This document shows positions 35,379-48,900 of a stretch of 64,000 nucleotides of DNA, in pieces. The first letter of the stretch is position 1. Each line of letters opens with the position of its first letter. This DNA comes from Catonia carolina (Eukaryota > Arthropoda > Insecta > Hemiptera > Achilidae), in NCBI GenBank assembly GCA_035578175.1, contig JAQMRL010000014.1, forward strand, positions 10,375,274 to 10,439,273. Reading direction: 5' to 3'. Made by a program: the position numbers and the translations under genes. Below the pieces are notes generated by a model, which had not been told where the DNA came from, made no database searches, and saw only the letters and a list, made by a program, of their open reading frames with translations.

Positions 35379-36480
35379 ATGATGTCATAATAATCGTAAT
35401 AAAATAATTGTAATAAAGGGGTTTAAAATATAATATTAACCAATAGAACACTCTGTAAGAAAATGACTAATGAAAATTGTCCCTGTAATATTAACCAAAT
35501 TAAGAAAAATTATTAGTTTAAATGTACCGTGCTTTAAACGTGTAAATTAATGTATCCTTTGAACAGGATTTTAAATTAATGTGTTATTTGTTGTTTGTGA
35601 ATCTTCGAGTTAGTGTTTAGGTGACCACCCAGGCCAACTTCGTTTTCGTTCTCCAGCTCTTGCAAACTCCTTTTGCATCACCTAACCACTTACCCTGAAC
35701 CTGACTGGAAGATTAATTTATTCAATCAACTTACGCCTCCACCAGGACATCGGAGAAACGGGTCAACTTCCAAACCCTGAAATTTCCTACAGAAAATAAT
35801 AATTTTGGGGGAATCAAATAGTTTCAATTTCCTTTAATGGAAAGCTATCTCAGACAGGTTCTAAGAGCAATTAGTCTCAACTTGCAAAAGCGAGAAAGCA
35901 CTGGTGTTTTCACTTCACAAGACCTGATGAACAGTTATCATTAAATTTTGAGAGGGGATCACTTCTAGTAATAACCCCAATTTCTTCTAAATTCTTTATT
36001 GTCTATCCCACTGCAAGACTCTTGATAACAACATATTACCTAAGTTGTACTAAGTCTTAAGTCGAATATAGTTAACCCAGTAGAGGGTCTACATCAAACA
36101 TCTACATCGAACAAAAACTACAGATTCTCCAGCAATTTAGATGAGAGTAATTACCACTGAGGGTGGATCTAATGGTAAAAGTCTTCAAGACTGAATAAAC
36201 TTATGTCTAAAGTTAACCTAGATCATAAGGTAAATTTAAAATAAAGAAACATGAGACTTGTTTGGTTTAACATTATTTTTTAATTTTAAAAATTTCTCTT
36301 CTTAAACTACATAAAAGCTACCACAAAATATTATTTCTCAAAGAATTGAAATTCTGCATAAAATTATTTTGCCTAACATACATAATCACCTCAAAAATGT
36401 AGAAAGAGGGAACTGTAAGCAATTTAAGCTCCTTAAATAGTGGCCTGCATGATGTTAGCTGGTTAGCTAATACAAAAATT
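35379..36480. other. Unassigned sequence with a LINE fragment
   Basis: Mostly no recognisable feature. 36345-36466 repeats ~120 bases of the CR1-like LINE (compare 31985-32100). Confidence 0.45.
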
Positions 36481-36483
36481 AGT

Positions 36484-36573
36484 GATGAAAACATGCCACA
36501 CCTGATCGGGAATCAAACCCGGGACCCCGACATAGAAGCCAGTTGCGCTAACTACTAGATCAACGGGCCGGCC
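36484..36573 (-). repeat. tRNA-like SINE head fragment
   Basis: On the minus strand it holds a B-box GGTTTGATTCCC and a tRNA-like run back to GGCCGGCC. It is a truncated SINE, not a tRNA gene, since no matching acceptor stem closes it. Confidence 0.5.
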
Positions 36574-36695
36574 TATTTTGATGAAAGGAATACACCTCAG
36601 AAGTATCCGGGTTACTCTTAGGACACTCTGTATAGGTACTGTTAGTTAATTTTGTTAAAAATAATTTATTATTTATTTTTGTATTTTTTTTGTAG

Positions 36696-36950
36696 ATGAT
36701 GGACTCAAATGTTGAAACCCTCTACTGTTCACAGCAAATTATAGTTCCGTTAAATCTGCCTTATATTTTAAAACAGTATGCAAAAGCTGCGATTCGGACC
36801 CAACCGAATGATTTGTTATTATGGTCAGTCGCTTACTTTCGATGTCTTTCAAAAGGTGAAGTACCACCAGTAAAGGACAGATTCGAATATCCACCTATTA
36901 CATCACCATCTGGACTTTCTCCTGGATTTTTAAAAGTTTTAATTAAACAG
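36696..36950 (+). CDS. ROPN1L: Ropporin-like exon 1: RIIa domain
   Basis: 85 codons starting MMDSNVETLYCSQQI, preceded by a T-rich TTTTTGTAG acceptor and followed by GTAAAT. The docking-domain block ILKQYAKAAIRTQP is present, then VPPVKDRFEYPP. Confidence 0.92.
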
Positions 36951-39924
36951 GTAAATATCTTATCAAATCGTTTATCTAAATTTGATGAAACCATACCAAT
37001 GTCAGGTTAACCAAATTTACAGTTTTTCATCACATACGAGGTGTAGCTATTAAATAACAAGACTAATGTTGTAAAAAAATTTTATTTTATACATAATCAC
37101 TTATTGTCACCTTCAATATACACTCCATCTCTATCCCTACAACGCTCCATGTGAATTTTTCATTGTTGGAACAGTGCTAGAAGTCATCATCTGTCAACTC
37201 CTTCAGGACACGTGCTGCTTTCTCTTTAACAGCTTCCACAGACTCAAATCTTGTCCCTTTTAATGCTGATTTCACCTTAGGGAACAGGTAAAAGTTACAT
37301 GGTGCAAGATCTGGTGGATAAGGTGGATGTTCTCACACTGAGATGCTGTACTTGGCTAGGAACCTTTTGAAAGATAATGCGGAATGAGCTGGCACATTGT
37401 CTTGGAGAACCCATGATTTCCTTCCACATTTCGGGGCGTTTCTTCCTTACTCTTTGACGTAGGTTAGAAAGTACCTCAAGGAAATAATATTGATTAATTG
37501 TTTGACCTTCAGGAACCCCACCGGCCGAGTTGTTGGGGACCAGACTACGTCATCTTATATCTCACAGCAGCTGCGCGTGACCACTACTATCTAGTAACAG
37601 TAACCGTATGAACATCATCGTCAAATTTAATCAATTTTATTGTTGTGTTACAGTTTGGCAAGAAAGGTTTAATCAGGGAAAATTATATTAACGAAAAATG
37701 GGTCGGAATCGGCTTAAATACTTCTGGTTTGACTGACATCTTGAAAATTACGGGTGTTCAAAATTATAAAGTTCGGTGGCTAAACTTTGTGGCAGTAGCG
37801 GCTGGATTTTTATGTCCGGTATGTATTAATGAAAAAATATATACAAGAGTACATAGCACCTATATACACGAGGGATATTGTTTCCAACCTCCGATTGTTC
37901 ATAAAAGAATCTGGTGTGAAACACTCACACGACCTTCTCTTGTCAATGAAAATAATGAACACTATAACCTAACATTACCTAGTAATAAAACATTAGAAAT
38001 AAACAAAAAACTAAACCTGAAAAACATTACCTTATTTTAATCATGAGTGAATGATGCAAAATGAACACCAACCTTAGTTTGGCTTATAAATACGGAAAAT
38101 CACTTTTTGACGCTAAACTAGGCTTTGTAGAGTCTGTCTACGCTGAGTACTCCGACGTAGGCAACCGGCAATACAAGTGAGCATGCGTATTAATTAAAAC
38201 TACGCACCGCATGATCAAAAACATAATTCCATACAACACTGATTCGCTCTAAGCTTAATATAATAAAAACACGTTCAATTCATTTGTTAGAAAATGTTTT
38301 ATAAATCGAAGATTAGTTGTTTACCATTAATAACTAAAATTTTATAGTTGTTACTCTAACATTGTTTTTTTTCGTTACATTATTTACTATTATTACATTA
38401 TTCTTTATGATTGGAAGGTTTTTATTATAGACTCAGTTTTATTTTAAATATGGTCACAAGTAATATGACTAATGCGCTTGAATTATAACAGGAGAGTAAA
38501 CAATTCCAGTGATTCGTTGTTTATAATTTCAGATTGTTTATTTCATGTATGTGACTAATTTAATAGGCCTACAACTGTTTGCACTTGCTCGTGTTTAACT
38601 CATTTTTAGTTTCATCAGTTATCTTTTAGAATTGTATCGGTTCTTTTCTTCGTAAACTGAAGTTGATAAGTTTTGTAAGCTGTGTTTTTTTAACATGCGT
38701 GATAGTGAATGCGTTAGTTTTTGAAACATAAAAGCGGTAAACATTAAAAAGTAGGAAAAATTGTTTTGGTAAATGTAATGTTTAAAATAATTAGGTAATT
38801 AAGGAGTCTTTATGAAACTGCAATAATTACAAGTAATCAGAACGGTATAATCGAAAACGCTTAAAGAAAAATGTTTATTTTAGCTGGATTTAGATATTTT
38901 TATGGTGGAACGTAGTGCAAGATAATTGTCCAGCGGAGAGGTAGATACGCGCCAACTAGTGTAAAACTTTTGTTTACAACCTATAGGCGCTTGCCTCGCG
39001 CGGAGTACTCTTTCGATATCGATTTCTCACCGGATATAGGCTACACGTTTTCAGACTCCTGAACACAAAAAACATGTTTTTAGGGTTTGGATGGTGAACA
39101 AAATATCTCAAGTACGGAACCCTGTACGAAGTTGAAACTTGAAATTTAAGTTACGTTACCACTAGACGTCACGATGCATACCTTTTTATTAAAATCGGTC
39201 AACCGGAAGTAGTAGTTTATTCGTGTCATTTTTCACTATGCGATTTTCTCGAAAAACGGCTCCTAAAATTTTGTTTTTATCACATCATTTATTAACTTTT
39301 ACATTGTACAAGTTAGGGTAGGCGCCATGTCTGCTGAAATTCGTGGGGAGGCTGTTCTCTCGTAGAATTTTTTTTTAAGATTATACTTTTATATATTATA
39401 GATATATAGATAGATTATAGATGTAATTATAGATTATAAATGTAGATTATTATAGATATATAGATATAAATGTATATACTTGTTCGCGCAAAAGTATAAA
39501 TAATAAAAGTTGTAGACAATTTAAACATCTACAACCTTTATTGGAAATATGTTTGTATAACGCTTAGTTTAGCGGTAATTAGTGATTTTCTGTTTTTTTT
39601 TCATGAAAATCTGTAAAAAATGATTTTTTTTTAATGATTTTGTCCTTAGAAGACTATGGATTTAAAGAAAAAGTAAACATAATTAAAATTTTCGGAATTT
39701 AAAAGATCTACTGCTTTTACTTTAAGCATTTTTCTCTACAGAGCCTAGTTTAGCGTCAAAGAGTGATTTTTACTTTCTCTTGCCTATATGAATATATAGG
39801 AAGGAAAGTATTGTTTTCATGTCGATTTTTCGAAATCCAGTTTTCACCGGATCTATACGTTTTCAGACCCCCTGAACCCAAAAAACATGTTTTTAGCGAT
39901 TGGTCTGTGTGTGTGTCTGTTTGT

Positions 39925-39955
<31 letters not shown>

Positions 39956-42900
39956 AACAGAATATCTCAAGAACGGAACATCGTACGAACTTGAAACTTG
40001 AAACTTAAGTTACATACCACTACCGGACCCGACACGAACATTTTCATTAAAATCGGTCAACCGGAAGTAGTAGTTTATTCGTATAATTTTTCACTTTTTT
40101 GCGATTTTCTCGAAAACTGGTCCTACGATTTTTTTTAAAATCACCTGGTTTACTAAATTTTTTATGCTCTACAAGATAGGGTAGGTGCCATGTTTTCTGA
40201 AATTCTGCGTGAGGCTGTTTTTACGTAAAAACATTTTCTTTTTAAGATTGCGGCTTTAATATGCATTTTAGCGCAAAAATTTATATAATAAAAATTGTAG
40301 AAAATGTAAAATTCTACAACTTTTGTTTCAAACATTTTTTTGTATAACGCTTAGTTTAGCGGTAATTAGCGATTTTCTGTTTTTTTCTCACGAAAAAGTG
40401 TGAAAAATCTATTTTTTAAAGATTTCGGCTTTAGTACGCATTTTACGACAAAAGTGTATGTAATAAAATTTATAGAAAATTAAGAGATCTGCAACTTTTA
40501 TTTTGAGCATTTTTCTCTACAGAGTCTAGTTTGGCGTCAAAGTGTGATTTTCCGTATTTCTAAGCCAAACTGAGGTTGATTTTCATTTTGCGTCTTTCAC
40601 TCATGATTAAAATTAGGTTATGTTTATTTCTAATGTTTTATTACTAATGTTAGGATTATTGTTAATTATTTGCATTGGCAAGAGAAAGTTGTGTGAGTGT
40701 TTCACACCAGATTTTTTTGTATTATTAAGCCGAACTAAGGTTTGTGTTCATTTTGTATCATTAACTCATGATTTTATGCCCTTAATGGGTAGGTGGACTG
40801 TTAAATTATTTTCTTTACTTCTTAGTGTTTGTTATACAATATAATAAATAAATCTTTATTTCTGTACATAATTTCATTTACAAATATTAGTATTAATAAC
40901 AGTTTAATTTATAATAATCTTAAAATATTATACAATAAAATTTTACAAAATAATAAAATATTATACAACACTCACCATATTTAAAAATAATAAATACTAT
41001 ACCAATTTTTTATAACTTCACAATATTCGAAAAAACTTACTTCATGTGATTTTATATTAAAATTAAAATTAATTTCACCCAGAAATATTAAAATCAATTT
41101 TTATATTTTCATACAAAACAAGTGTAGTTTTATGAATAATTTTAATATCTTCATTTATTTATTTATTTACAATATATTTATTTAAATTTAAAATAAAAAA
41201 TAACTTAATTGAAATTAAAATAATATTACTGTGACATCCTTTAGCCAGCTTTTTTAATAAAAAAAATTTGCACTCCATAAAAAAAATAATCCATTATAAA
41301 AATATTTGCACTCCATCTGCAGTTTCCAGGGCTACAAAAAATTTTTTGTTTCTTATCACGTAGTCGGCCAATTATATGACTGAACCATTTAAGAAAAGAA
41401 GAGGTAGAGGTGTAAAAGGTACTAGTCAAGAGTTATCTCCTCTGAGAGTAATGAATTTCTCTATACAGCCAGACCCTGTAGTGAATGAAGATGTCATTTG
41501 CAGGATGGAAAGTGGATACTTTTCGGAGAACCTGGTATGCTGATACTATTTCAACTCAGTAAGGAAGGCATCGTTTTTACTTCTCGTTTTTACTTAGTAA
41601 AACCTCTAGAGGTTCAAACCAGCCTTTCGGCTGTTGACCTAAGCAAACAACAACTCATGATTAAAATAAGGTTATGTTTTTGAGGTTTAGTTTTTTGTTT
41701 ATTTTTAATGTTTTATTACTAATGTTAGTTCATATTGTTCATTATTAGCATTGGCAAGGAAAAGTTGCGAGAGTGTTTCACACCAGATTTTTATTTAATG
41801 TAGTCATTTTTTATGGTTGTAAATTATTAATTAATTTGTTTTTTTTATGATATTACAGTCTTTAACACAAACAATGATTCTTCTCTGCGAGCTATTAACG
41901 GACGATCCTGAAGGTGGCCCAGCAACGATTCCTGTTGATATGTTTTTGACAACATACAAATATTTAGCACGGATCAATTGTGAACGACTTTTTGAATCAA
42001 CTGATTCAAATTTAACTCAACTTTATCAAAGTAAACCAGGATCCGGCGAATCACTTTCAGACTCAAAGTCAATAAGGGTAGACGATTTAGATGAAGTAAC
42101 AGGTAATTCATCTGTTCGTATAGTTAGTTGAGTCATGAGTTTGCCCTTGTTTGCAACGAGGGGTAGAGGGTGAAAGCATCAGTGCGCATGCGCGACTGCT
42201 TTAATTTCAGTACACAAACATAACAACTTATACTATACCCAGAGCATTTATACAGTATATTGCGGAATCTTTTGTTGGTTAACTGAACGAATATAACTGT
42301 CACTGTAAACAGAAATGTTAGTTTCTCGAAAAGGAAGGTAGACTATTCAAACTGCTAAACGAAATTTAATGTGCAGTGTAATAAAATGCTATGAAGTTAT
42401 AGCTAAACAAAAATGCATTTCCCTGCCTCTTAACAAAAGCCATGAGCGAGTGGCTAATTACTGAGAAGTTTCTCTTTCTACAATTCGAAAAATAAATAAA
42501 TAAATTAAAGACTTAAAGACCTAAAATAGCTTCCTCAATAGGTTTTTTGACATTTGGTAAAAATAGGAAATTGTTAGGTATATACTAGTCAGACTATTAG
42601 AGAAAGACGCCGGTGACAGCGATACTAAAGAAGCCGATTCATTCATAGAAAATTTTGTTTCAATGGAATAAGGTAGCTGGTAATAATTACAGTAAATAAT
42701 AATATATCTACTATCGGTTTCATTATCATAGACACTCGAGTTTGAACCCTTGCAACTCCAAAACAATGAGTCGGATTTTAACATACTTAACATCAAAATT
42801 TAGCTCATTTTATTCTACGTTGACTTATAATAGTCCTATATTTTTATTGTTGTTTAAAAATGGCCATATCAAGTTGGAAGAGAAAAAGACCCGGTTTGCT

Positions 42901-45900
42901 TGCTACCGCAACAAATTTCATCCTTTTAGAGGCGTGTAACTTGATAATTATTTGACGGAAAAAATTGAAATTTTAACACAAAATAGACAATTATATATTT
43001 TCAAATTCGTACGTCATTTAAATTTTGATTTATTAACAATATTCTGAACCCTTGCTATCTCGGTAACAGCTCGATCGTTCGGCACGGGCAAACTATCGTT
43101 TTTTCAGCGTAACAATTTTAGTATAACTGAAATATTGATTAGCCAACATTGTGACGGAATTTTTTACATTTTGAAAAATAGACTGGGTAATATGGGGTTG
43201 GGCGCCACAATCCATGTTGCGTGAATCTGACTGTCTACCTGAATTGACGATGCTGTGTGTCAATTCAGGTAGACAGTCCGACAGGATGTCACGTACACAG
43301 CCTGCAACATGGATAGTAGCGCCCACCCCCGCATTAACAAGTCCATTTTTCAAAATTTTAACAATTCTACCACAACATTGGCTTATCAATATTTCATGTT
43401 ATTAAAACGTTTATACTAAGTTTTTTACGCTGAATAAAACTGTTTGCCCGTGCCGAACGATCGAGCGGTTACTGAGATAGCAAGGGTTCAAAATATTGTT
43501 AAATCAAAATTTAAGTAACATTCGAATTTGAAATTTCGTACACGCAGTAAGAATATAATTGTACATCTTGTGTTAAAATTTCAAACTTTTCGGTCAAATA
43601 ATTATCGAGTTACATGCCTTTAAACGCATAAAATGTGTTGCGGTAGCAAAAAAAACCGGGTCTTTTTGTCTTCCAACCTCGATATGACCATTTTTAAATA
43701 ATATTAAAAATGTAGGACTACTATGGGTCAACGTAGAATAAAATGAGCTAAATTTTTATGTAAAGTATGTTAAATTCCGACTCATAGTTTTGGAGATGCA
43801 AGGGTTCAAACTCGGGTGTCTATGATTATGAAACCGATAGTAGTCACGTAATTAAGCAACTGGCAATATTGCAGGTCACATTTATCTATCTATACTAATA
43901 TAATAAAGAAGAAACGTCTGTTTGTTTGTTTGTTTGTTTGTTTGTTTGTTTGTTTGTTTGTTTGTTTGTTTGTTTGTTTGTTTGTTTGTTTGTTTGTATG
44001 AGGTAATCTCAGAAACTACTGAACTGATTTAAAAAAAAATTTTCATTGTTTCATAGCTTAGAGCTTCCTGATCAATATAGGCTATTTTTCAACTTTAAGT
44101 AACTTTAATTAAGTGAGTTAAGCAGCTTAAACTGTGACGATGTCGCATGCTTTAGTTTATCGAGTGCATAGCACTTTTATTTTTTTTAAGTCCTTTGGAT
44201 GGTGTATGTTTTGGGCTAGAAACACGATTCAACTTTTATATTTCATAGAAAAACGTGAAGAATAACATTCGATTCCAAAAACATTAAAAATTCGGAAATT
44301 TTGAAAATTTTTGTTTTCGTACTGTATTTCATAAATTTGTTTTCAATCGACAGGTAGCGAATGAGTCATATATTTCCAGTTACTCTGCGTACTGCCCCCA
44401 CGTATTACTGTCTATCTCAGTCACATATCAACTGTCTCCTTCTTTTCCATCGGTATTCTTCTATGCCAGTGCATTCTATTCAATTCTGTTAAAATCACAA
44501 GGACAAACATTTAAAACGGTGGGCATCGATCTGAGACAAGAGTGCTTCCTTCACTCATGGACAACTTTATGTCGGACTTTCTAGACCTGGAAATGCAGAA
44601 AAACAATTTATTTTGCTGCCACAAGGCAACAAAACCACAAATATTGTATACAGAGAGGTTTTAAAATAATTTAATGAGGCTTACATTAGCTGCTGTGAAG
44701 CGAAGCAAGCGGGGGTCGCTAGTTTCTTATAAAAGGTTTATGAAGAAAACATTTTCTCGGAATAAACCACAGCTTACAGAAACTTAGTGTGCAGAAACAA
44801 ACAGAACTTAGTAACAGAAACTTAGTATGCAGATATGCTTAGCTTAGTATGCAGAAACTGCACGGTGGTAAAATGTACGAGTAGTGTCTGACTGTTGAGG
44901 TTGTCAGCACTGTCAAATTTTCAATTCCCTTCCTCACAGCCAATCCATCTCACTCAAATAGCAATCTCGTGACTGCAGTATCTATGTAACTGATTTATTT
45001 CTATTTTTAATTTTCTTTTGTTTTTATTTTACTGTTATTGACAAATTTTAATTAGCTGTTTTTTCTTGTTTTCAACTCCCGACAGAAAAAGAGGGGTGTT
45101 ATAATGACACCCCTCTATAAAGAGGGGCATTATAGTTCCCAAATGGATCAACCGATTTTGATTTTTTGTTTGAAAGGTGACTCCTTGATCGTGAATGTTG
45201 CTTAACTATATAAAAAAATAACAGATAATTACTAATTACCTTCTACACTAAGCGTTGTACAAAAAAGGTTTGAAATAAAAGTTGTAGTTTAAGGTGCTAT
45301 ACATTTTAGTATTTACACTTTTGCTCTAAAATACTTATTAAGGCCGCAATATTAAAAAAAAATACAATCACTAATTTGTATCTGTCTGTGGCATCGTAGC
45401 TCCCAAATAGATGAACCGATTCTCCTCCTCCTCCTCCTCCTTTTCCTTCTTCTTCTTCTCCTCGTTCTTCTTCCTCTCCCTTTGTCCTCTTCCTTCTTCT
45501 TCACCCATTGTCCTCGTCCTTCTCCTCGTCCTTCTCCTTTTTCTTCTTCTTCTTCTCCTTCTCCTCGTAGGGCCTAAGGGCCCTACGCTAAGGGCTGGCC
45601 CCTTAGCGTAGTGGTTAGCGAAACTGGCTTCTACACCGGGGGCCCGGGTTCGATTCCCGGTCAGGTCTGGCATTTTTCTCACAGTCTGTATTAGTAGTAA
45701 TTGCTAAACAGTCGTACGTTCCAAAAAAAAATCCTCCTCGTCCTTCTCTTCTTCTCTTTCTTCTTCTCCTTCTTCTTCTCTAAAGTTGGTTTTCATTTTG
45801 CATCATTCACTCATGATTAAAATAAGGTTTTGGTTTCTCAGGTTATTTTTTTTTTTGTTTATTTGTATTGCTTTATTACTAATGTTAGATTATAGCCTAT

Positions 45901-48900
45901 TGTTAATTATTAGCATTGGCAAGAGAAAGTTGTATGAATGTTTCACACCAGATTTGGTTTCTTTAATAATCTTACATTTTTGTTATTTATTAGATCAAAT
46001 AGATGAGCTACATGAAGAAGCAAAAGGAAAAGATTCGACAGCGGGACTTATGGTGTGGGAGGACATCGTACGTTGCGAACAACATTTATCACCAAAGGAA
46101 TCCATAGGAGGAATCACATCAGACCAAGGACTTATGGTTTTTTCAGTTCAACCGCCAGATTTAACTGATGAAGAGGTACTGTATTAGTGTATCATTTTCA
46201 TTACTGTATTACTTATATTACTTTGAAAATGTTAAAGCAGGTGTTCAAAATGTTTACCATGATTCTCTATAGGTACACTTTATACAGCGACTTAAACTGA
46301 TTCACAAATTTTCAACAGAAACATTTTATTGTAATTTACATAGTTAAAAATGTAATTTCAATTGAACTTTTTAGTTCATGCAGGTTTTGTGGCTTGGAAG
46401 AATACACTAGTTCCTTAACAATGCCCCACAGTAAGAAATCACATGATATTAAGTTTGGCGAGCGCGCAGGCCATTCAATTGTACCACGACGACCAATCAA
46501 TTCATCAACTTTGGAATTTAAAAACTCACGAACTTCGATACCGAAATGTGCTGGGTCGCCATCTTGTTGCCAGATAAGCGATTGCATATTGTAAACAGGA
46601 TTGTTTTTAAGTTCTGGAAATACTAATTCCTGGAGCATTTGTAAGTAATTTTCTGAGTTAAAATTTCCCTCAAAATAATAAGGACCTATCAGTGCGGTAC
46701 TGAAAATACCTCCTCATACCATAACACCAGGTACATTAAACTCTTTTTGAATTACAATATGAGGATTTGTACCCGACCAGTAAACGCAGTTATGCCGATT
46801 TACACTTGAATTGAGTTTGAAACATATCTCATCAGACCATAAAATTGATCGCAAAAGTTTGGATCGGCTTCTGCACGGATAGCGACTGTCTCACAGAATT
46901 CCAACCGCCTGTCACTATTGTCCTCATGAAGCGTTTAGATTAAAAGTGGACGAAATAGCTTCAATTTTAATTCCTTCATCATCCTTTGCACACTAGTTCG
47001 TGATAACCTTAGTTCAGAAGATGCGTTAAGAGTTGATTTACCACGATACAAACGATTCAGCAACCTTTTGTAGGTTATCGTCATTGCAAGTCGATCGTGG
47101 ACGACCACACTTCGGGGCATTTAATAAGCTTCCTGTGTTTTCATATTTCTTATTTAACTTTCGTAAATGTTGCCGAGTCGGTAACGACACACCTGGATAC
47201 TTATCACTAAATTCTTCCAGTACTTTAATAGTATTTTTATGATGCTTCCACAACAACTGAGGCATAAACTCGTTGTTCAGTTGTAAACATTTTAAAAGTA
47301 CTGTTATGAAGGAAAAACTAGAAACTACACGGTGACGTACCTCACACTAGCCACTGTTACAGACAACTAATGAAAGTTCTACGTGATGCTACCAACATTA
47401 CACTATTACCAATTTATCAAAATGAAATGTTCTATCTCATGGGGAAACAGACATATGGGCCACCTATTTATTTATTTATTTTTTTTTTTTTGGTTTAACG
47501 TCCGACTGTTCTGCAGTTACTGCTAATGCATGCAGACGGTGAAGGATGAAATGATTTGATTTTTTGTAACGTATGAAAATATGCCAGGTCTGAATGGGAT
47601 TCAAACCCAAGACCCCATGATGAGAGGAGAGCACGTTACCAACTACGCTAATGCGGCCGGCTCGATATGGGCTGGGTATTCCTAATTTGAATAGATGTAA
47701 TTCTTTTTGCATCCAGGAGACTCCAAAAGGGAGTATAGGACATGTCAAGATAAAACTAATAAACAAAAAGTTAATCACAATGATAAATTCATCACTTACC
47801 ACCAAAATTTTTTTTCTGCTACTGCTTACTTCAGTAGGCTTGTCATGAACCCCTTTGTATCAAATTGCACACAAAATTAAAAAGTTAAACACAGTGATAA
47901 ATTCAGCACTTGCCTACCAATAATTTGTTTCCGCTACTGCTTAACTAAGTAGGCCTGTCATGAACTCCTTTGTATCAAATAGTACACAATATTTCATTAA
48001 CTAAATGTTAAATACTTAAATTAATTAATTAATTAAAATTAAATTAATTAAGTTAATTGTTAAATACTTTTCATTTATTTAGAAAGGAATTCGTGCACAC
48101 TGTAAAATGTTTCATCAATCGAGTATTGTTTTAGCTTTTTTCCTAAAATGAATTAAATTGTCACAACTTTTTAAACCATTTATTGATGTATTTTCTATCT
48201 GCATAAGTTGGTTTTTGTTCAAACAATTTAGTGTTGTGATTAGCAACATAATAATCGATTCTGTTTCTTGTGTAGTGGTTGTGAACATCTAAATTCTGTA
48301 AAAAAGTATTTTGCTTTAGTACATTATCACTTCAAAAATGTACAAAGAAGGAACTGTGAGCAATTGCAGCTCTTTAAATAGTGATCTGCATGAGGTAAGG
48401 TGGTTGACTCCCTTCATACGCCTGACAGCTTTTTCTGTATTTTAAAAACTCTTTCCATGTTACACTGTGATAAATTACCCCTTACTAATATGGCAAGCTG
48501 CTATTAGCAATTTTTTATCATTTAATCTGGCAATTTGTTTCAATGCAAATACCCCAGATGACATTTTACCACAAATTTGATCGGTATAATAATCCCACGA
48601 TAAAGTCCTATCTAGTGACACTCCTAGAAACTTCACTCTTTGCACACATGATCTAGGATATTATTTTGTACAAAGACATCCACTTCTCTGTTTTCCCTTA
48701 CATTGTGTTTGTTTTTGAACTGTAAGTACTGACACTTTTGCCCATCAACTGTTAACATTAATTCATTTAGAAATTGGACTATAGATTCTATGGAAATATG
48801 TGTATTCACTTTGAGGCTATTTACCAGTAAACTTTTGTTTATGATTGAAGTATCATCAGCAAACAATAAAGCTCTACTGTTTGGAAAGATTTCTGGTATT

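Noticed and set aside
36951..37010. Extension of ropporin exon 1 past 36950 to an in-frame stop
   Set aside because: A GTAAAT donor follows AAACAG, and exon 2 continues the ropporin homology in phase.
37819..38040. Extension of ropporin exon 2 past its donor
   Set aside because: The frame runs into a HINE (hairpin end) and loses family similarity at the GTATGT donor.
43093..43405. 98-codon and 63-codon frames on opposite strands
   Set aside because: Mirror translations of the foldback centre; no independent evidence of coding.
45371..45682. Arg/Lys/Glu-rich frame and its Ser/Phe-rich partner on the other strand
   Set aside because: Translations of a CTC/CTT low-complexity tract and a SINE head.
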